From: Bacteroidota bacterium
GTDB taxonomy: Bacteria > Bacteroidota > Bacteroidia > Cytophagales > Cyclobacteriaceae
Reading direction: 5' to 3'
NCBI GenBank assembly: GCA_027297025.1
Contig: JAPUIM010000118.1
Coordinates: 1 to 8,787 of the forward strand
DNA length: 8,787 nt
In this document: in pieces, positions 1 to 7,172 of the stretch
Layout: each line of letters starts with the position of its first letter
Position numbering within the stretch: position 1 is the first letter of the stretch
The notes under the pieces: generated by a model
What the model was told of the DNA's origin: nothing
Seen by the model: the letters and a program-made list of their open reading frames with translations, nothing else
Databases searched by the model: none
Program-made: the position numbers and the translations under genes

Positions 1-237
1 ATAATGGTGCTGATTCCTATTATGGGAGCATCATTATTGAAATTGTTGGATTTAACTCAAAATCCTACCTTATCACCTGGCATATCAAATCAAGTATTGT
101 TTATTGGTTTTATTTCAGCGTTCCTGTCCGGACTGGTTGCCTGTTCCTGGATGATACAGATTGTAAAAAAAGGCAAATTGATTTATTTTGCATTGTATTG
201 TTTTGCCTTGGGGTCTTTATCCTTAATACTTTATTGA
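1..237 (+). CDS. uppP: Undecaprenyl-diphosphate phosphatase, C-terminal part (5' end outside window)
   Basis: The frame is open from the left edge and ends in TGA at 235-237, giving the last 78 residues of a polytopic membrane protein. UppP (BacA) removes a phosphate from undecaprenyl diphosphate at the cytoplasmic membrane and so recycles the lipid carrier for peptidoglycan and other envelope polymers. The match rests on the family-typical tail: an IPIMGASLLKLLDL-like helix, a hydrophobic segment resembling FIGFISAFLSGLVA, the WMIQIVKKGKL turn, and a last membrane helix (YFALYCFALGSLSLIL). The catalytic motifs of UppP lie in the missing upstream part, so activity cannot be judged. The position just before truB and ribF is the usual arrangement in Bacteroidota and supports the call. 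The first ATG in view (4-6) is internal, not a real start. The stop overlaps the truB start by one base, which suggests co-transcription and translational coupling. Confidence 0.85.
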   Translation: MMVLIPIMGASLLKLLDLTQNPTLSPGISNQVLFIGFISAFLSGLVACSWMIQIVKKGKLIYFALYCFALGSLSLILY

Positions 238-911
238 TGCTTAAGAAAACCTATAATTTCGTAAAGGGAGAAGTACTCTTGATTGACAAACCTTTGAACT
301 GGACATCTTTCGATGTAGTTAAAAACATTAGGAACGCCTTGAGAATAAAAAAAATCGGACATGCCGGCACATTGGACCCGTTGGCCACTGGATTGTTGAT
401 TCTTTGCACCGGTAAAAAGACCAAAGAGGTCAATATTTTTCAGGAGATGGAAAAGGAATATGAAGGAAAAATGGTTATCGGAAAGACTACTCCTTCTGTT
501 GATTTGGAAACTGCTATCGATCAGGAATATGATATCTCCCATATAAGGGAGGAAGAAATTTATGAAGTTGTCAACGATTTCATAGGATTTATTGACCAGG
601 TTCCTCCTGTTTATTCAGCCATCAAGGTCAATGGTGAAAGGGTTTATAAGAAAGCCAGAAAAGGAGAAATGATAGAGCTATCCCCCCGAAAAGTGAATGT
701 GCTGCATTTCGAAATAACCCAAGTAAAGTTACCGGAATTGTGTTTTAAGGTCCGCTGCTCCAAAGGAACCTACATTCGGAGCCTGGTTCGTGACTATGGG
801 AAAAAATTAGGTGTAGGAGCTTATATGAGTCAACTGCGTCGTACTGCTATTGGTGAATTCCAGGTAAAACAAGCAGTTACACCTGCGGACTTTTTAAATG
901 CCTTAATTTAG
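237..911 (+). CDS. truB: tRNA pseudouridine(55) synthase TruB
   Basis: TruB converts uridine 55 of the tRNA T-loop to pseudouridine in the cytoplasm. The 224-residue protein shows the family motifs in order: GEVLLIDKP near residues 11-19, WTSFDVV near 22-28, and GHAGTLDPLATGLL at 41-54, with the expected catalytic aspartate at D47. Then come KEYEG at 73-77 with the conserved tyrosine at 75, VPPVYSAIKVNGERVY in the middle, and KGTYIRSL at 176-183. I chose the ATG at 237 because it lies a few residues before the conserved core and overlaps the uppP stop as TGATG. An ATG at 198 in the same frame would add 13 hydrophobic residues encoded inside uppP, which look like the uppP tail read in another frame. 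The length is near the short end for TruB; the extra C-terminal PUA domain seen in some homologues is not evident. No Shine-Dalgarno sequence is seen, as is common in this phylum. Confidence 0.95.
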   Translation: MLKKTYNFVKGEVLLIDKPLNWTSFDVVKNIRNALRIKKIGHAGTLDPLATGLLILCTGKKTKEVNIFQEMEKEYEGKMVIGKTTPSVDLETAIDQEYDISHIREEEIYEVVNDFIGFIDQVPPVYSAIKVNGERVYKKARKGEMIELSPRKVNVLHFEITQVKLPELCFKVRCSKGTYIRSLVRDYGKKLGVGAYMSQLRRTAIGEFQVKQAVTPADFLNALI

Positions 912-915
912 TAAT

Positions 916-1842
916 ATGAAGATTTACCGAGGTATAGAAGAGTTTAATCCGGTCCAAAATGCAGTGGTCACCAGCGGAACCTTTGATGGAGTACACCTGG
1001 GTCATAAGGTCATACTGAAAAGGCTTATTCAATTAGCTAAGAAGCGACAAGGTGAATCAGTAGTATTGACATTTTGGCCCCACCCCCGCTTTGTATTGTA
1101 TCCAAATGATACTAGCCTGAAATTGTTGTCCACTTTTCAGGAAAAAGCCTCCTATCTTAGTGACCTTGGCATCGATCATTTAATCAAAATTGAGTTCACC
1201 AAAAAATTTAGCCAACTTTCATCCGAAGAATTTATTCATAACATTTTGATCGACAAAATCGGAACAAAATTATTGGTCATTGGTTACGACCATCGGTTTG
1301 GCAAAAATCGGGAAGGAAGCTTTCAATACCTTGCCAACAACTCACATAAATACGGCTTCGAAATAGAGGAAATTCCCCGTCAGGATATAGAAAATATTGC
1401 CGTTAGCTCTACAAAAATTAGAAATGCCTTAGAATCCGGGGAAATAAAAACCGCTAATGAATTTATAGGCAACAATTACAGTCTCACCGGCAAGGTGATA
1501 AAAGGCTCACAAATTGGAAGAGATCTGGGTTTCCCTACCGCCAATATTGTGGTAGAGGAATCCTATAAATTGATACCTGCTGATGGAGCCTATGCGGTTA
1601 AAATTGGGTATCAAGATCGATGGTATAATGGAATGCTCAATATTGGATTTCGGCCAACAGTAAATGGCACTACACGGACCATAGAAACCCATATATTTGA
1701 TTTTAATCAGAATTTATATGGACAGGTCCTAACCATAGGGTTTGTGGAAAAGATTAGGGGAGAAAAGAAATTTGAAAACCTGGAGGCCTTAAGTAAGCAG
1801 TTAACCCTAGACCGTAAGGATGCCATGAAAATATTGGATTAA
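916..1842 (+). CDS. ribF: Bifunctional riboflavin kinase / FAD synthetase RibF
   Basis: RibF phosphorylates riboflavin to FMN and then adenylylates FMN to FAD, using ATP in both steps. The 308-residue protein has the usual two-domain layout. The N-terminal nucleotidyltransferase domain (about 1-180) carries GTFDGVHLGH with the HxGH motif at 27-30, a GYDHRFGKNREG segment near the middle, and SSTKIR at 164-169. The C-terminal flavokinase domain (about 185-305) carries GRDLGFPTAN at 201-210, NIGFRPT starting at 242, and ETHIFDF starting at the expected catalytic glutamate E257. Length and motif order are normal, so both activities are likely. It starts four bases after the truB stop, which fits one transcript with uppP and truB. 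In many bacteria ribF also sits near truB, so the context agrees with the sequence. Confidence 0.96.
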   Translation: MKIYRGIEEFNPVQNAVVTSGTFDGVHLGHKVILKRLIQLAKKRQGESVVLTFWPHPRFVLYPNDTSLKLLSTFQEKASYLSDLGIDHLIKIEFTKKFSQLSSEEFIHNILIDKIGTKLLVIGYDHRFGKNREGSFQYLANNSHKYGFEIEEIPRQDIENIAVSSTKIRNALESGEIKTANEFIGNNYSLTGKVIKGSQIGRDLGFPTANIVVEESYKLIPADGAYAVKIGYQDRWYNGMLNIGFRPTVNGTTRTIETHIFDFNQNLYGQVLTIGFVEKIRGEKKFENLEALSKQLTLDRKDAMKILD

Positions 1843-1866
1843 TATATATCTTTTGCCGTAAACCAC

Positions 1867-2082
1867 ATGGTAAGCAACACCCACTCTCCCAAATTGCTTT
1901 GGAGTCCTTCCGAATCATTCAAAAAGGACTCGAACCTATCCCACTACCTGCAATGGCTAAAAAATCAACGAGGATTATCTTTTGGAGACTATCAAAGTCT
2001 GTGGCAATGGTCGGTAGACTTTCCTGCAAATTTTTGGGAAAGTTTATGGGAATATTTTCCCATCCATTCACATACTCCCTAG
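1867..2082 (+). CDS. N-terminal fragment of acetoacetyl-CoA synthetase, ending at the internal TAG
   Basis: This 71-residue piece is the start of the interrupted aacS gene. It holds most of the N-terminal acetyl-CoA-synthetase-like cap region (ACAS_N type), rich in tryptophan: W12 and then a WQWSVDF...FWESLWEYF block near residues 47-65. It stops at TAG 2080-2082, just after IHSHTP. In homologues I recall, an aromatic residue (usually Tyr) follows this proline, so a TAT or TAC to TAG change would explain the stop; this is from memory, not an alignment. The fragment has no catalytic residues and is unlikely to act alone. A perfect 7-base inverted repeat (ATGGGAA at 2046-2052, TTCCCAT at 2057-2063, loop TATT) lies just before the stop; it encodes conserved protein sequence and is probably chance. 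Confidence 0.6.
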   Translation: MVSNTHSPKLLWSPSESFKKDSNLSHYLQWLKNQRGLSFGDYQSLWQWSVDFPANFWESLWEYFPIHSHTP

Positions 2083-2106
2083 ACCCAGCCACTTTCTTCG
2101 GATTCG

Positions 2107-3840
2107 ATGCCATTTAGCAAATGGTTTCAAGGAGCTACCATAAACTATGCAGAGCATATATTTAAGAAAGAAAATACTGATTGTCCTGCTATCATTTTCA
2201 AGTCCGAGATAAGCGATATCCAGGAGATATCATGGGCGGAGCTCAAAGAAAAAGTAGGTGCCTTTCAAAATTTTCTGGCAAATTCCGGTGTGAAAAAGGG
2301 GGATAGGGTAGCTGCCTTCCTTCCCAACATACCTGAGGCAACTATAGCTTTTTTAGCAGTCAATGCCTTGGGGGCAGTATGGTCGAGTACTTCCCCTGAT
2401 TTTGGTACAAGTTCAGTAGTTGATCGTGTTGCTCAAATTTCTCCCAAGGTCCTCATTGCAGTGGATGGATATTCCTATGGCGGAAAGTATTTTTCCAAAA
2501 CCGAGGTGTTGGAAGAACTTTCCCAATCATTGCCCAGTTTGGAAACCATTGTGGTAATTTCAACCAATATTTCAGAATCCTCACCGTCCTTCAGCTTTGT
2601 ACCATGGGAAGAGGCACTGTCTCGAAAGGACAAAACAATAACCTTTGAACCGGTTCCATTTGACCACCCTATATGGATCTTGTACTCCTCTGGCACTACC
2701 GGTGTCCCCAAAGCCATTACCCATGGTCAGGGAGGAGTACTTTTGGAACATTTAAAATACCTTACCTTTCACAACGACGTTAAACCTGGAGACCGGTGCT
2801 TCTGGTATACCACCACCGGATGGATGATGTGGAACTACATACAGGCCTCGTTATTATGTGGAGGCACGGTAGTGATGTACGATGGCAGTCCGACTTATCC
2901 TACCATGGATGTATTATGGCAGTTTGCCCAGGATGCTAAAATCACCCATTTTGGAACCAGTGCAGGTTATATAATGGCCAATATCAAAAAGGACACCCAC
3001 CCAGGTACTGATTTTGACCTATCACCATTAAGATCAATTGGCTCTACCGGCTCTACCTTACCCTCTGAAGGGTTTGATTGGATTTATCAGGAAGTAAAAG
3101 AAGACCTCTGGCTGGCATCCATCAGCGGTGGAACAGATGTTTGCAGCGCGTTTGTGGGCGGCAACCCGTTGTGGCCGGTTTATTCAGGAGAAATCCAGTG
3201 CCGTGCTTTAGGTTGTAAATTAGAAGCCTATAATGAGTCCGGTGAGGCGGTGTTGGATGAAGTCGGTGAAATGGTGATCAGCCAGCCTATGCCCTCTATG
3301 CCCATTTATTTTTGGGGTGATAAAGACCATGAAAGATACAAATCCAGTTATTTTGAAATGTTCCCACATAAGTGGCGCCATGGTGATTGGACTAAGATCA
3401 CTCCCCGGAATGGAGTAATAATATATGGAAGATCTGACGCCACCCTCAATCGGGGAGGAATTAGAATCGGTACTTCTGAAATATACAGGGCTGTAGACAA
3501 AATTCCTGAGATCAGCGATAGTATGATCATCTGCTTGGAAAAAGAGGGGGGTAACTTCTTTATGCCATTGTTTGTGGTACCGGCAGAAGGCGTACAACTG
3601 GATGATGCACTAATCCAAAAGATCAATCAAACTATAAAAAATGAATATACTCCGCGGCATGTTCCTGACCAGGTGATTGAGGTACGGGAAATTCCCTATA
3701 CCATCAGCGGTAAAAAGGTTGAAAGTCCCATAAAGCGGATACTCTTAGGTCACAATATAGATAAAGTGGTAAATAAAGATGCTTTGAAAAATCCGGAGGC
3801 CATAAATTTTTTCGTTGAATACGCCAAATCCCAAAAATAG
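2107..3840 (+). CDS. aacS: Main fragment of acetoacetyl-CoA synthetase (all catalytic motifs)
   Basis: This is the longest uninterrupted open frame in the aacS gene: 577 residues from an ATG that lies in a conserved MPFSKWF stretch, not at a natural start. It keeps the full AMP-binding core and the C-terminal lid: YSSGTTGVPK at nucleotides 2683-2712, GWMMWN at 2818-2835, an HFGTSAGYI segment near 2950, the GGTDVCSAFVGGNPLWP block near 3128-3178, GRSDATLNRGG at 3427-3459, and the lysine codon AAA at 3712. The AACS-type motifs (TTTGWMMWN; GGTDVCSAF...) set it apart from plain acetyl-CoA synthetase. Restart of translation at 2107 would give a protein lacking about 80 N-terminal residues of the cap region. 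The 18 bases before this ATG hold no purine-rich ribosome site. Automatic annotation would probably report this piece as the gene; the better reading is part of the 1867-3840 unit. It ends in TAG, 12 bases before gldC. Confidence 0.75.
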   Translation: MPFSKWFQGATINYAEHIFKKENTDCPAIIFKSEISDIQEISWAELKEKVGAFQNFLANSGVKKGDRVAAFLPNIPEATIAFLAVNALGAVWSSTSPDFGTSSVVDRVAQISPKVLIAVDGYSYGGKYFSKTEVLEELSQSLPSLETIVVISTNISESSPSFSFVPWEEALSRKDKTITFEPVPFDHPIWILYSSGTTGVPKAITHGQGGVLLEHLKYLTFHNDVKPGDRCFWYTTTGWMMWNYIQASLLCGGTVVMYDGSPTYPTMDVLWQFAQDAKITHFGTSAGYIMANIKKDTHPGTDFDLSPLRSIGSTGSTLPSEGFDWIYQEVKEDLWLASISGGTDVCSAFVGGNPLWPVYSGEIQCRALGCKLEAYNESGEAVLDEVGEMVISQPMPSMPIYFWGDKDHERYKSSYFEMFPHKWRHGDWTKITPRNGVIIYGRSDATLNRGGIRIGTSEIYRAVDKIPEISDSMIICLEKEGGNFFMPLFVVPAEGVQLDDALIQKINQTIKNEYTPRHVPDQVIEVREIPYTISGKKVESPIKRILLGHNIDKVVNKDALKNPEAINFFVEYAKSQK

Positions 3841-3852
3841 ATAGTTTAATAA

Positions 3853-4182
3853 ATGAAAAGATCTGAAATAAATTTTTCCATTGAGTTGGATAAAGATAAT
3901 GTTCCGGAAAAGATCTACTGGAATGCAGATGAAAAGGAAGATGTAGGTTTTACAGAAACCAAATCTGTCAGTATTTCTCTATGGGATGATTCCAATAAGA
4001 ATACTTTGAGAATGGACCTTTGGACCAAGGATATGCCGGCTGATGAAATGAAACGCTTTTCTATTGACTGTATTGGAGGCTTGGCCCAAAGTTTGTTAAG
4101 TGCCACCGGTGATGAATATATGTCTAATGAGATGAATAATTTATGTGACACATTAGTGAAATATTTAGAAAAGCAACGTTAG
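3853..4182 (+). CDS. gldC: Gliding motility protein GldC
   Basis: The 109-residue protein matches GldC over its full length as I know the family: an N-terminal SEINFSIELDKDNVPEKIYW block (about 4-23), a TKSVSISLWD stretch, LRMDLWTKDMPADEMKRF in the middle, and a helical C-terminus (CIGGLAQSLLSATGDEYM). It has no signal peptide or membrane segment, so it should be cytoplasmic. GldC was found in Flavobacterium next to gldB as part of the gliding-motility gene set; its biochemical role is not settled and it appears less central than the core Gld motor and secretion proteins. Here gldB is not next to it; the upstream neighbour is aacS, 12 bases away, so the two are probably co-transcribed. The ATG at 3853 begins the conserved region directly and no better start exists. 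It ends in TAG. Its presence suggests, but does not prove, that the organism glides. Confidence 0.9.
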   Translation: MKRSEINFSIELDKDNVPEKIYWNADEKEDVGFTETKSVSISLWDDSNKNTLRMDLWTKDMPADEMKRFSIDCIGGLAQSLLSATGDEYMSNEMNNLCDTLVKYLEKQR

Positions 4183-4264
4183 TATTTCTTAGATTTCTTT
4201 TTCCGATACTCATCTCACTCTTATTAACCTTCTCTATTAAGTATAATTCCTGGTTCCATTTTCT

Positions 4265-4291
4265 AAAATATTAATTTCCGGTTAGTATTTT
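4265..4291 (+). terminator. Weak AT-rich hairpin, possible terminator of the upstream operon
   Basis: AAAATATTA (4265-4273) can pair with TAGTATTTT (4283-4291), giving nine pairs including one G-U, around the loop ATTTCCGGT. The 3' arm ends in four T bases. The stem is nearly all A-T and would be weak, and it lies 82 bases after the gldC stop, so this is only a candidate. It could equally be chance in AT-rich DNA. Confidence 0.2.
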
Positions 4292-4326
4292 ATTAAAATT
4301 ATATTAGATTTAAGAACAGTAATGGG

Positions 4327-4360
4327 TTGTAGGTAAAGAAATTCGCAATAAGATATTTTG
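4327..4360 (+). promoter_or_regulatory. Poor Bacteroidota-type promoter candidate for the receptor gene
   Basis: Bacteroidota housekeeping promoters have a -7 element TAnnTTTG and a -33 element TTTG or TTG. Here TATTTTG (4354-4360) is one base short of the -7 consensus, and TTG (4327-4329) lies 24 bases upstream of it, slightly far. Transcription from it would start near 4367 and leave a leader of about 55 bases before the ATG at 4423. The position is sensible but the match is weak. Confidence 0.2.
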
Positions 4361-4384
4361 AAAAATAAACATCTTTACTACCTA
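4330..4384. repeat. Imperfect inverted repeat flanking the candidate promoter
   Basis: TAGGTAAAGA (4330-4339) is the reverse complement of TCTTTA plus CCTA found within TCTTTACTACCTA (4372-4384), with three unpaired bases in the right arm. The arms are 32 bases apart and enclose the candidate -7 element. Such a layout could be an operator for a regulator controlling the receptor, or an RNA leader structure, but the match is short and may be chance. Confidence 0.25.
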
Positions 4385-4422
4385 AAATCAATCATACAAA
4401 ACCAACTTAATTCTATAAAATT

Positions 4423-7146
4423 ATGGAGAAATTTTCTACCAAAGTCTTATTGTTTTGTTTGGTATTCCTCTGTATTGGCTCTGGCGCTTGGGCCCAGGGA
4501 ACCTCGGTTTCTGGAAATGTGACCGATGCAGATACCAATGAACCCTTGATAGGGGTTAATATTCTGGTGAAAGGTACCATTACTGGTACCGTTACCGATA
4601 TTAATGGGAATTTTAATCTAAGCGTATCTCAAAGCGCTCCCCTAACTCTTATCTATTCCATTATAGGTTATGGATCTCAGGAACTGGAAGTTACAGAAAG
4701 CACTCTAAGTGATGTTAAGATTGCATTAAGTGAACAGGCTTTGCTGGGGCAAGAGATTGTGGTATCCGCATCCAGGATACCGGAAAATATCCTGGAATCA
4801 CCGGTGACTATAGAATCGATGGACATCATCGCGATCCAACAAGCTCCAGCTCCCGATTTCTTTGATGCCATCACCCACATCAAGGGGGTCACCACCAGTA
4901 CTGGAAGTATGACCTTTAATTCCATCAATACCAGAGGATTTGCCACCATCGCCAATGTCCGGTTCGTAACCCTGGTAGACGGTATGGATATCTCCGCGCC
5001 ACTATTGAATTTCCCCACCGGAAACCTGGTGGGAATCTCTGACCTGGATGTGGAGAGTGTAGAACTGGTTCCGGGGGCTGCTTCGGCCCTGTATGGTCCC
5101 AATGCTTTCAATGGTATCCTTTTTATGAACAGTAAAAGCCCTTTTGAGTATCCGGGATTAAGTGCACAGGCTAAAATAGGCGGAACTACCTCTAATGCCA
5201 GGTCTTCAGAGCCCCTATATAATTTCGCTCTTAGGTATGCAAAAGCATTCAACAATAAATTTGCTTTTAAGGTCAATTTTTCGATCCTGGAAGCCACGGA
5301 TTGGGCGGGAAATGACTATACCACCGATAGAAAGATCCCAGGTAATCCCATAGATGCTCCTAATTTCGATGGTTTGAACCTGTATGGGGATGAAGCAGAA
5401 ATAGCAGGACCACTTTCCGCCCTTACTGGAAATCCGTCCTTAGCCCCACTGGGAGCCATTGACATTCGAAGGACCGGTTGGCAAGAAGAAATTTTGCTGG
5501 AAAACATGGACGCCCAAAGCATAAAAGGTGATGTAGCCTTACACTATAGAGTTTCCGATAAAGTAGAAGCCATATACAATTACAGGTATGGGGGAGGAAG
5601 CTCAGTTTATCAGGGATCCGCCAAGTTTGTGCTCAGGGATTTTAATCAACAATTCCACAAATTGGAAGCGCGGGGAGATAATTTCTTTGTCAGGGGGTAT
5701 ATGCAGCAAGTAGATGATGGTGATTCTTACAATCTAGACGCCATGGGCGCTTTCCTCAATGAAAGGATCTCTCCTTCGGCTGCCGAATGGGTGCCCAATT
5801 ACCTCACTACCTATATTTTAGGCATACAGGGATATGTTCCCGGAGTACCTGCTGGCAACGTAGATGCCGCACATGCGGCTGCCCGAAGCGTTGCAGATGC
5901 CAGTAGAAATGCACTTACCCCGGCCCAGTTACAACAGTTAATTGATCTGACCCGTACTGAAAATCTCCAAATTGATCCCTTTGGATCTGGTTTCGTTGAA
6001 AACTCCCGAGTGTTTCACGGTGAATTCAACTATGACTTTAAAAATCAAATCGACGCAGTAGAAATTCAAGTGGGTGGTAACGTAAGAAAATATAGCATTT
6101 TCTCCAATGGCACTATCTTCGACGAAGAACAAAATCCCGATGGTAGCTTTGAAAGGGTAGAATACAATGAATGGGGAGCCTATACCCAAATCGGTAAGAG
6201 ACTGGGAGACCTGAAATTAACCGGATCTATCAGGTATGATAAAAATGAAAATTTCGATGGTCAGATTAATCCCAGACTATCAGCTGTGTATACCATCAAC
6301 AGCCTGCACAATATTCGCACTTCATTTCAAACCGGATTTAGGAACCCTGATTCACAATCACAATTTATCTGGTTCCCTACCTCAGCCGGAATCCTGGTGG
6401 GAAGTACTGAGCCCAATGCTGCGCGATATGGCATTCACAACGGAGGGGCATTGGATCCTACCACCCTCGCTCCGGTAAATATTGGCTTCGTAGAGCCGGA
6501 AGAACTTACCGCTTTTGAAATTGGCTATAAAGGAGTCATTGGTGGAAAAATGTTGCTCGATCTCAACTATTATCACAATAATTATAATGGGTTTATCGGG
6601 AATCGTCCGGTGTTAAGCGCTAATCCGATCATACGAAGGGGAGATACGTTAACCAATGCCATAGGCGGAACTAATATCCTAATGAACCCCTATGTTAATT
6701 TCCCCGATGATCTGTCTTCCGATGGTATCGGAATAGGATTGACTTATCAGTTAGGCGAGGGGTATACACTGGGATCCAGCTACAATTGGGCCCAGGATAA
6801 CCAACCAGATATTTCCTCTGACGGATTTATCGGAGAATTCAATACTCCCAAACACAAAATCAATGTGAACTTAAGCAACCGTAACATCAGCGACAGCAAT
6901 ATTGGATTTAGCCTTAACCTTAGGTGGCAGGATGATTTTGTGTGGTCTTCCACTTTCGGAACCGGCAACATTCCTTCCTTTGGTTCATTTGACGCCCAGG
7001 TCAATTACAAATGGGAGGCCATCAAGTCCATCCTCAAGATGGGAGGAACCAACCTGATGGGAGGGGATTACAGGACCAATATCGGGTCCCCATTTGTGGG
7101 AACCCAATATTATGTCTCCATCACCTTTGATGAATTCCTGAACTAA
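4423..7146 (+). CDS. TonB-dependent outer-membrane receptor with N-terminal carboxypeptidase-like domain
   Basis: The 907-residue protein is a TonB-dependent transporter of the Bacteroidota type. A signal peptide covers about residues 1-24 (hydrophobic core LLFCLVFLCIG, cleavage likely after AWA, before QG). A carboxypeptidase-regulatory-like beta domain follows (about 28-105), with the hallmark PLIGVNILVKGT and GTVTDINGNFNL. The plug begins near EIVVSASR (about 115) and contains NTRGF at 169-173 and the typical LYGPNAFNGI at 223-232. The rest (about 240-907) is a beta barrel of alternating aromatic strands ending in YYVSITFDEFLN. An alanine-rich, probably helical stretch at 479-511 interrupts the barrel and likely forms a loop. 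There is no STN domain, so direct anti-sigma signalling is not indicated. It imports a ligand across the outer membrane using TonB energy; the ligand cannot be named. It is not a clear SusC, because the next gene is an SGNH-type lipoprotein and not a SusD. The start gives a good signal peptide directly. The next gene begins 26 bases downstream. Confidence 0.92.
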   Translation: MEKFSTKVLLFCLVFLCIGSGAWAQGTSVSGNVTDADTNEPLIGVNILVKGTITGTVTDINGNFNLSVSQSAPLTLIYSIIGYGSQELEVTESTLSDVKIALSEQALLGQEIVVSASRIPENILESPVTIESMDIIAIQQAPAPDFFDAITHIKGVTTSTGSMTFNSINTRGFATIANVRFVTLVDGMDISAPLLNFPTGNLVGISDLDVESVELVPGAASALYGPNAFNGILFMNSKSPFEYPGLSAQAKIGGTTSNARSSEPLYNFALRYAKAFNNKFAFKVNFSILEATDWAGNDYTTDRKIPGNPIDAPNFDGLNLYGDEAEIAGPLSALTGNPSLAPLGAIDIRRTGWQEEILLENMDAQSIKGDVALHYRVSDKVEAIYNYRYGGGSSVYQGSAKFVLRDFNQQFHKLEARGDNFFVRGYMQQVDDGDSYNLDAMGAFLNERISPSAAEWVPNYLTTYILGIQGYVPGVPAGNVDAAHAAARSVADASRNALTPAQLQQLIDLTRTENLQIDPFGSGFVENSRVFHGEFNYDFKNQIDAVEIQVGGNVRKYSIFSNGTIFDEEQNPDGSFERVEYNEWGAYTQIGKRLGDLKLTGSIRYDKNENFDGQINPRLSAVYTINSLHNIRTSFQTGFRNPDSQSQFIWFPTSAGILVGSTEPNAARYGIHNGGALDPTTLAPVNIGFVEPEELTAFEIGYKGVIGGKMLLDLNYYHNNYNGFIGNRPVLSANPIIRRGDTLTNAIGGTNILMNPYVNFPDDLSSDGIGIGLTYQLGEGYTLGSSYNWAQDNQPDISSDGFIGEFNTPKHKINVNLSNRNISDSNIGFSLNLRWQDDFVWSSTFGTGNIPSFGSFDAQVNYKWEAIKSILKMGGTNLMGGDYRTNIGSPFVGTQYYVSITFDEFLN

Positions 7147-7172
7147 TTTAAAGACTATTAAAAGAACCAATC

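Larger units (their letters stand above)
1867..3840 (+). pseudogene. aacS: Acetoacetyl-CoA synthetase gene interrupted by an in-frame TAG at codon 72
   Basis: Read through as one frame, this is 657 codons plus a stop, close to the usual length (about 650) of acetoacetate-CoA ligase, which makes acetoacetyl-CoA from acetoacetate, CoA and ATP with release of AMP and pyrophosphate. The parts before and after the TAG at 2080-2082 are both typical of this enzyme and in the same frame: LWSPSESF, LQWLKNQRGL and LWQWSVDFPANFWESLWEYF before it; MPFSKWFQGATINYAEHIF after it. There is no insertion or deletion. Counting the TAG as residue 72, the adenylate-forming motifs are YSSGTTGVPK at 273-282, TTTGWMMWN at 315-323, GRSDATLNRGG at 521-531 and SGKK with the expected catalytic lysine at 616. 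No second lesion is visible, so the break is either recent or a sequence error. The true start is ATG 1867, the first ATG after an upstream in-frame TAA at 1840. Function would be ketone-body use, leucine catabolism or acetoacetate salvage. Whether active enzyme is made is unknown. Confidence 0.8.
4183..4422 (+). other. AT-rich intergenic region between gldC and the receptor gene
   Basis: These 240 bases hold no open frame that looks like a gene. The sequence is very AT-rich and marks a likely break between the housekeeping cluster and the receptor-lipoprotein pair. I can see a weak AT hairpin (4265-4291), a short perfect AT palindrome (ATTTTA at 4287-4292, TAAAAT at 4294-4299), an imperfect inverted repeat (4330-4339 with 4372-4384), and a poor Bacteroidota-type promoter candidate (4327-4360). 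No GC-rich stem followed by a T-run is present, and no tRNA, riboswitch or small RNA could be recognised. Confidence 0.7.

Noticed and set aside
1847..1855. TATCTTTTG between ribF and aacS as a -7 promoter element
   Set aside because: It has one extra base compared with TAnnTTTG and the nearest TTG upstream (1834-1836) is only 10 bases away, so I do not call a promoter.
2046..2063. Perfect 7-base inverted repeat with a 4-base loop just before the internal TAG
   Set aside because: Elements that promote stop-codon readthrough usually lie downstream of the stop. This one encodes the conserved WEYFP stretch, so it is probably a by-product of coding.
2080..2082. Reassignment of TAG to an amino acid, for example pyrrolysine
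   Set aside because: TAG ends truB (909-911), aacS (3838-3840) and gldC (4180-4182) in the same window, and pyrrolysine is not known from this enzyme family.
1899..2117. Plus-strand open frame overlapping the aacS N-terminus in another frame
   Set aside because: I considered it as evidence of a frameshift, but the family sequence continues in one frame on both sides of the TAG, so this second frame is a shadow.
3220..3626. Two overlapping minus-strand open frames inside aacS
   Set aside because: The sense strand here encodes conserved AACS motifs; the antisense frames overlap each other and show no domain.
4164..4205. T-rich stretch around and after the gldC stop as a terminator
   Set aside because: Only a 5-base complementarity (AGAAA with TTTCT) precedes the T-rich stretch, too little for a supported hairpin.
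4677..5297. 206-codon open frame on the minus strand inside the receptor gene
   Set aside because: It lies opposite the plug and early barrel of a clear receptor, has no recognisable domain, and its residues mirror the sense codons. It is a shadow frame.
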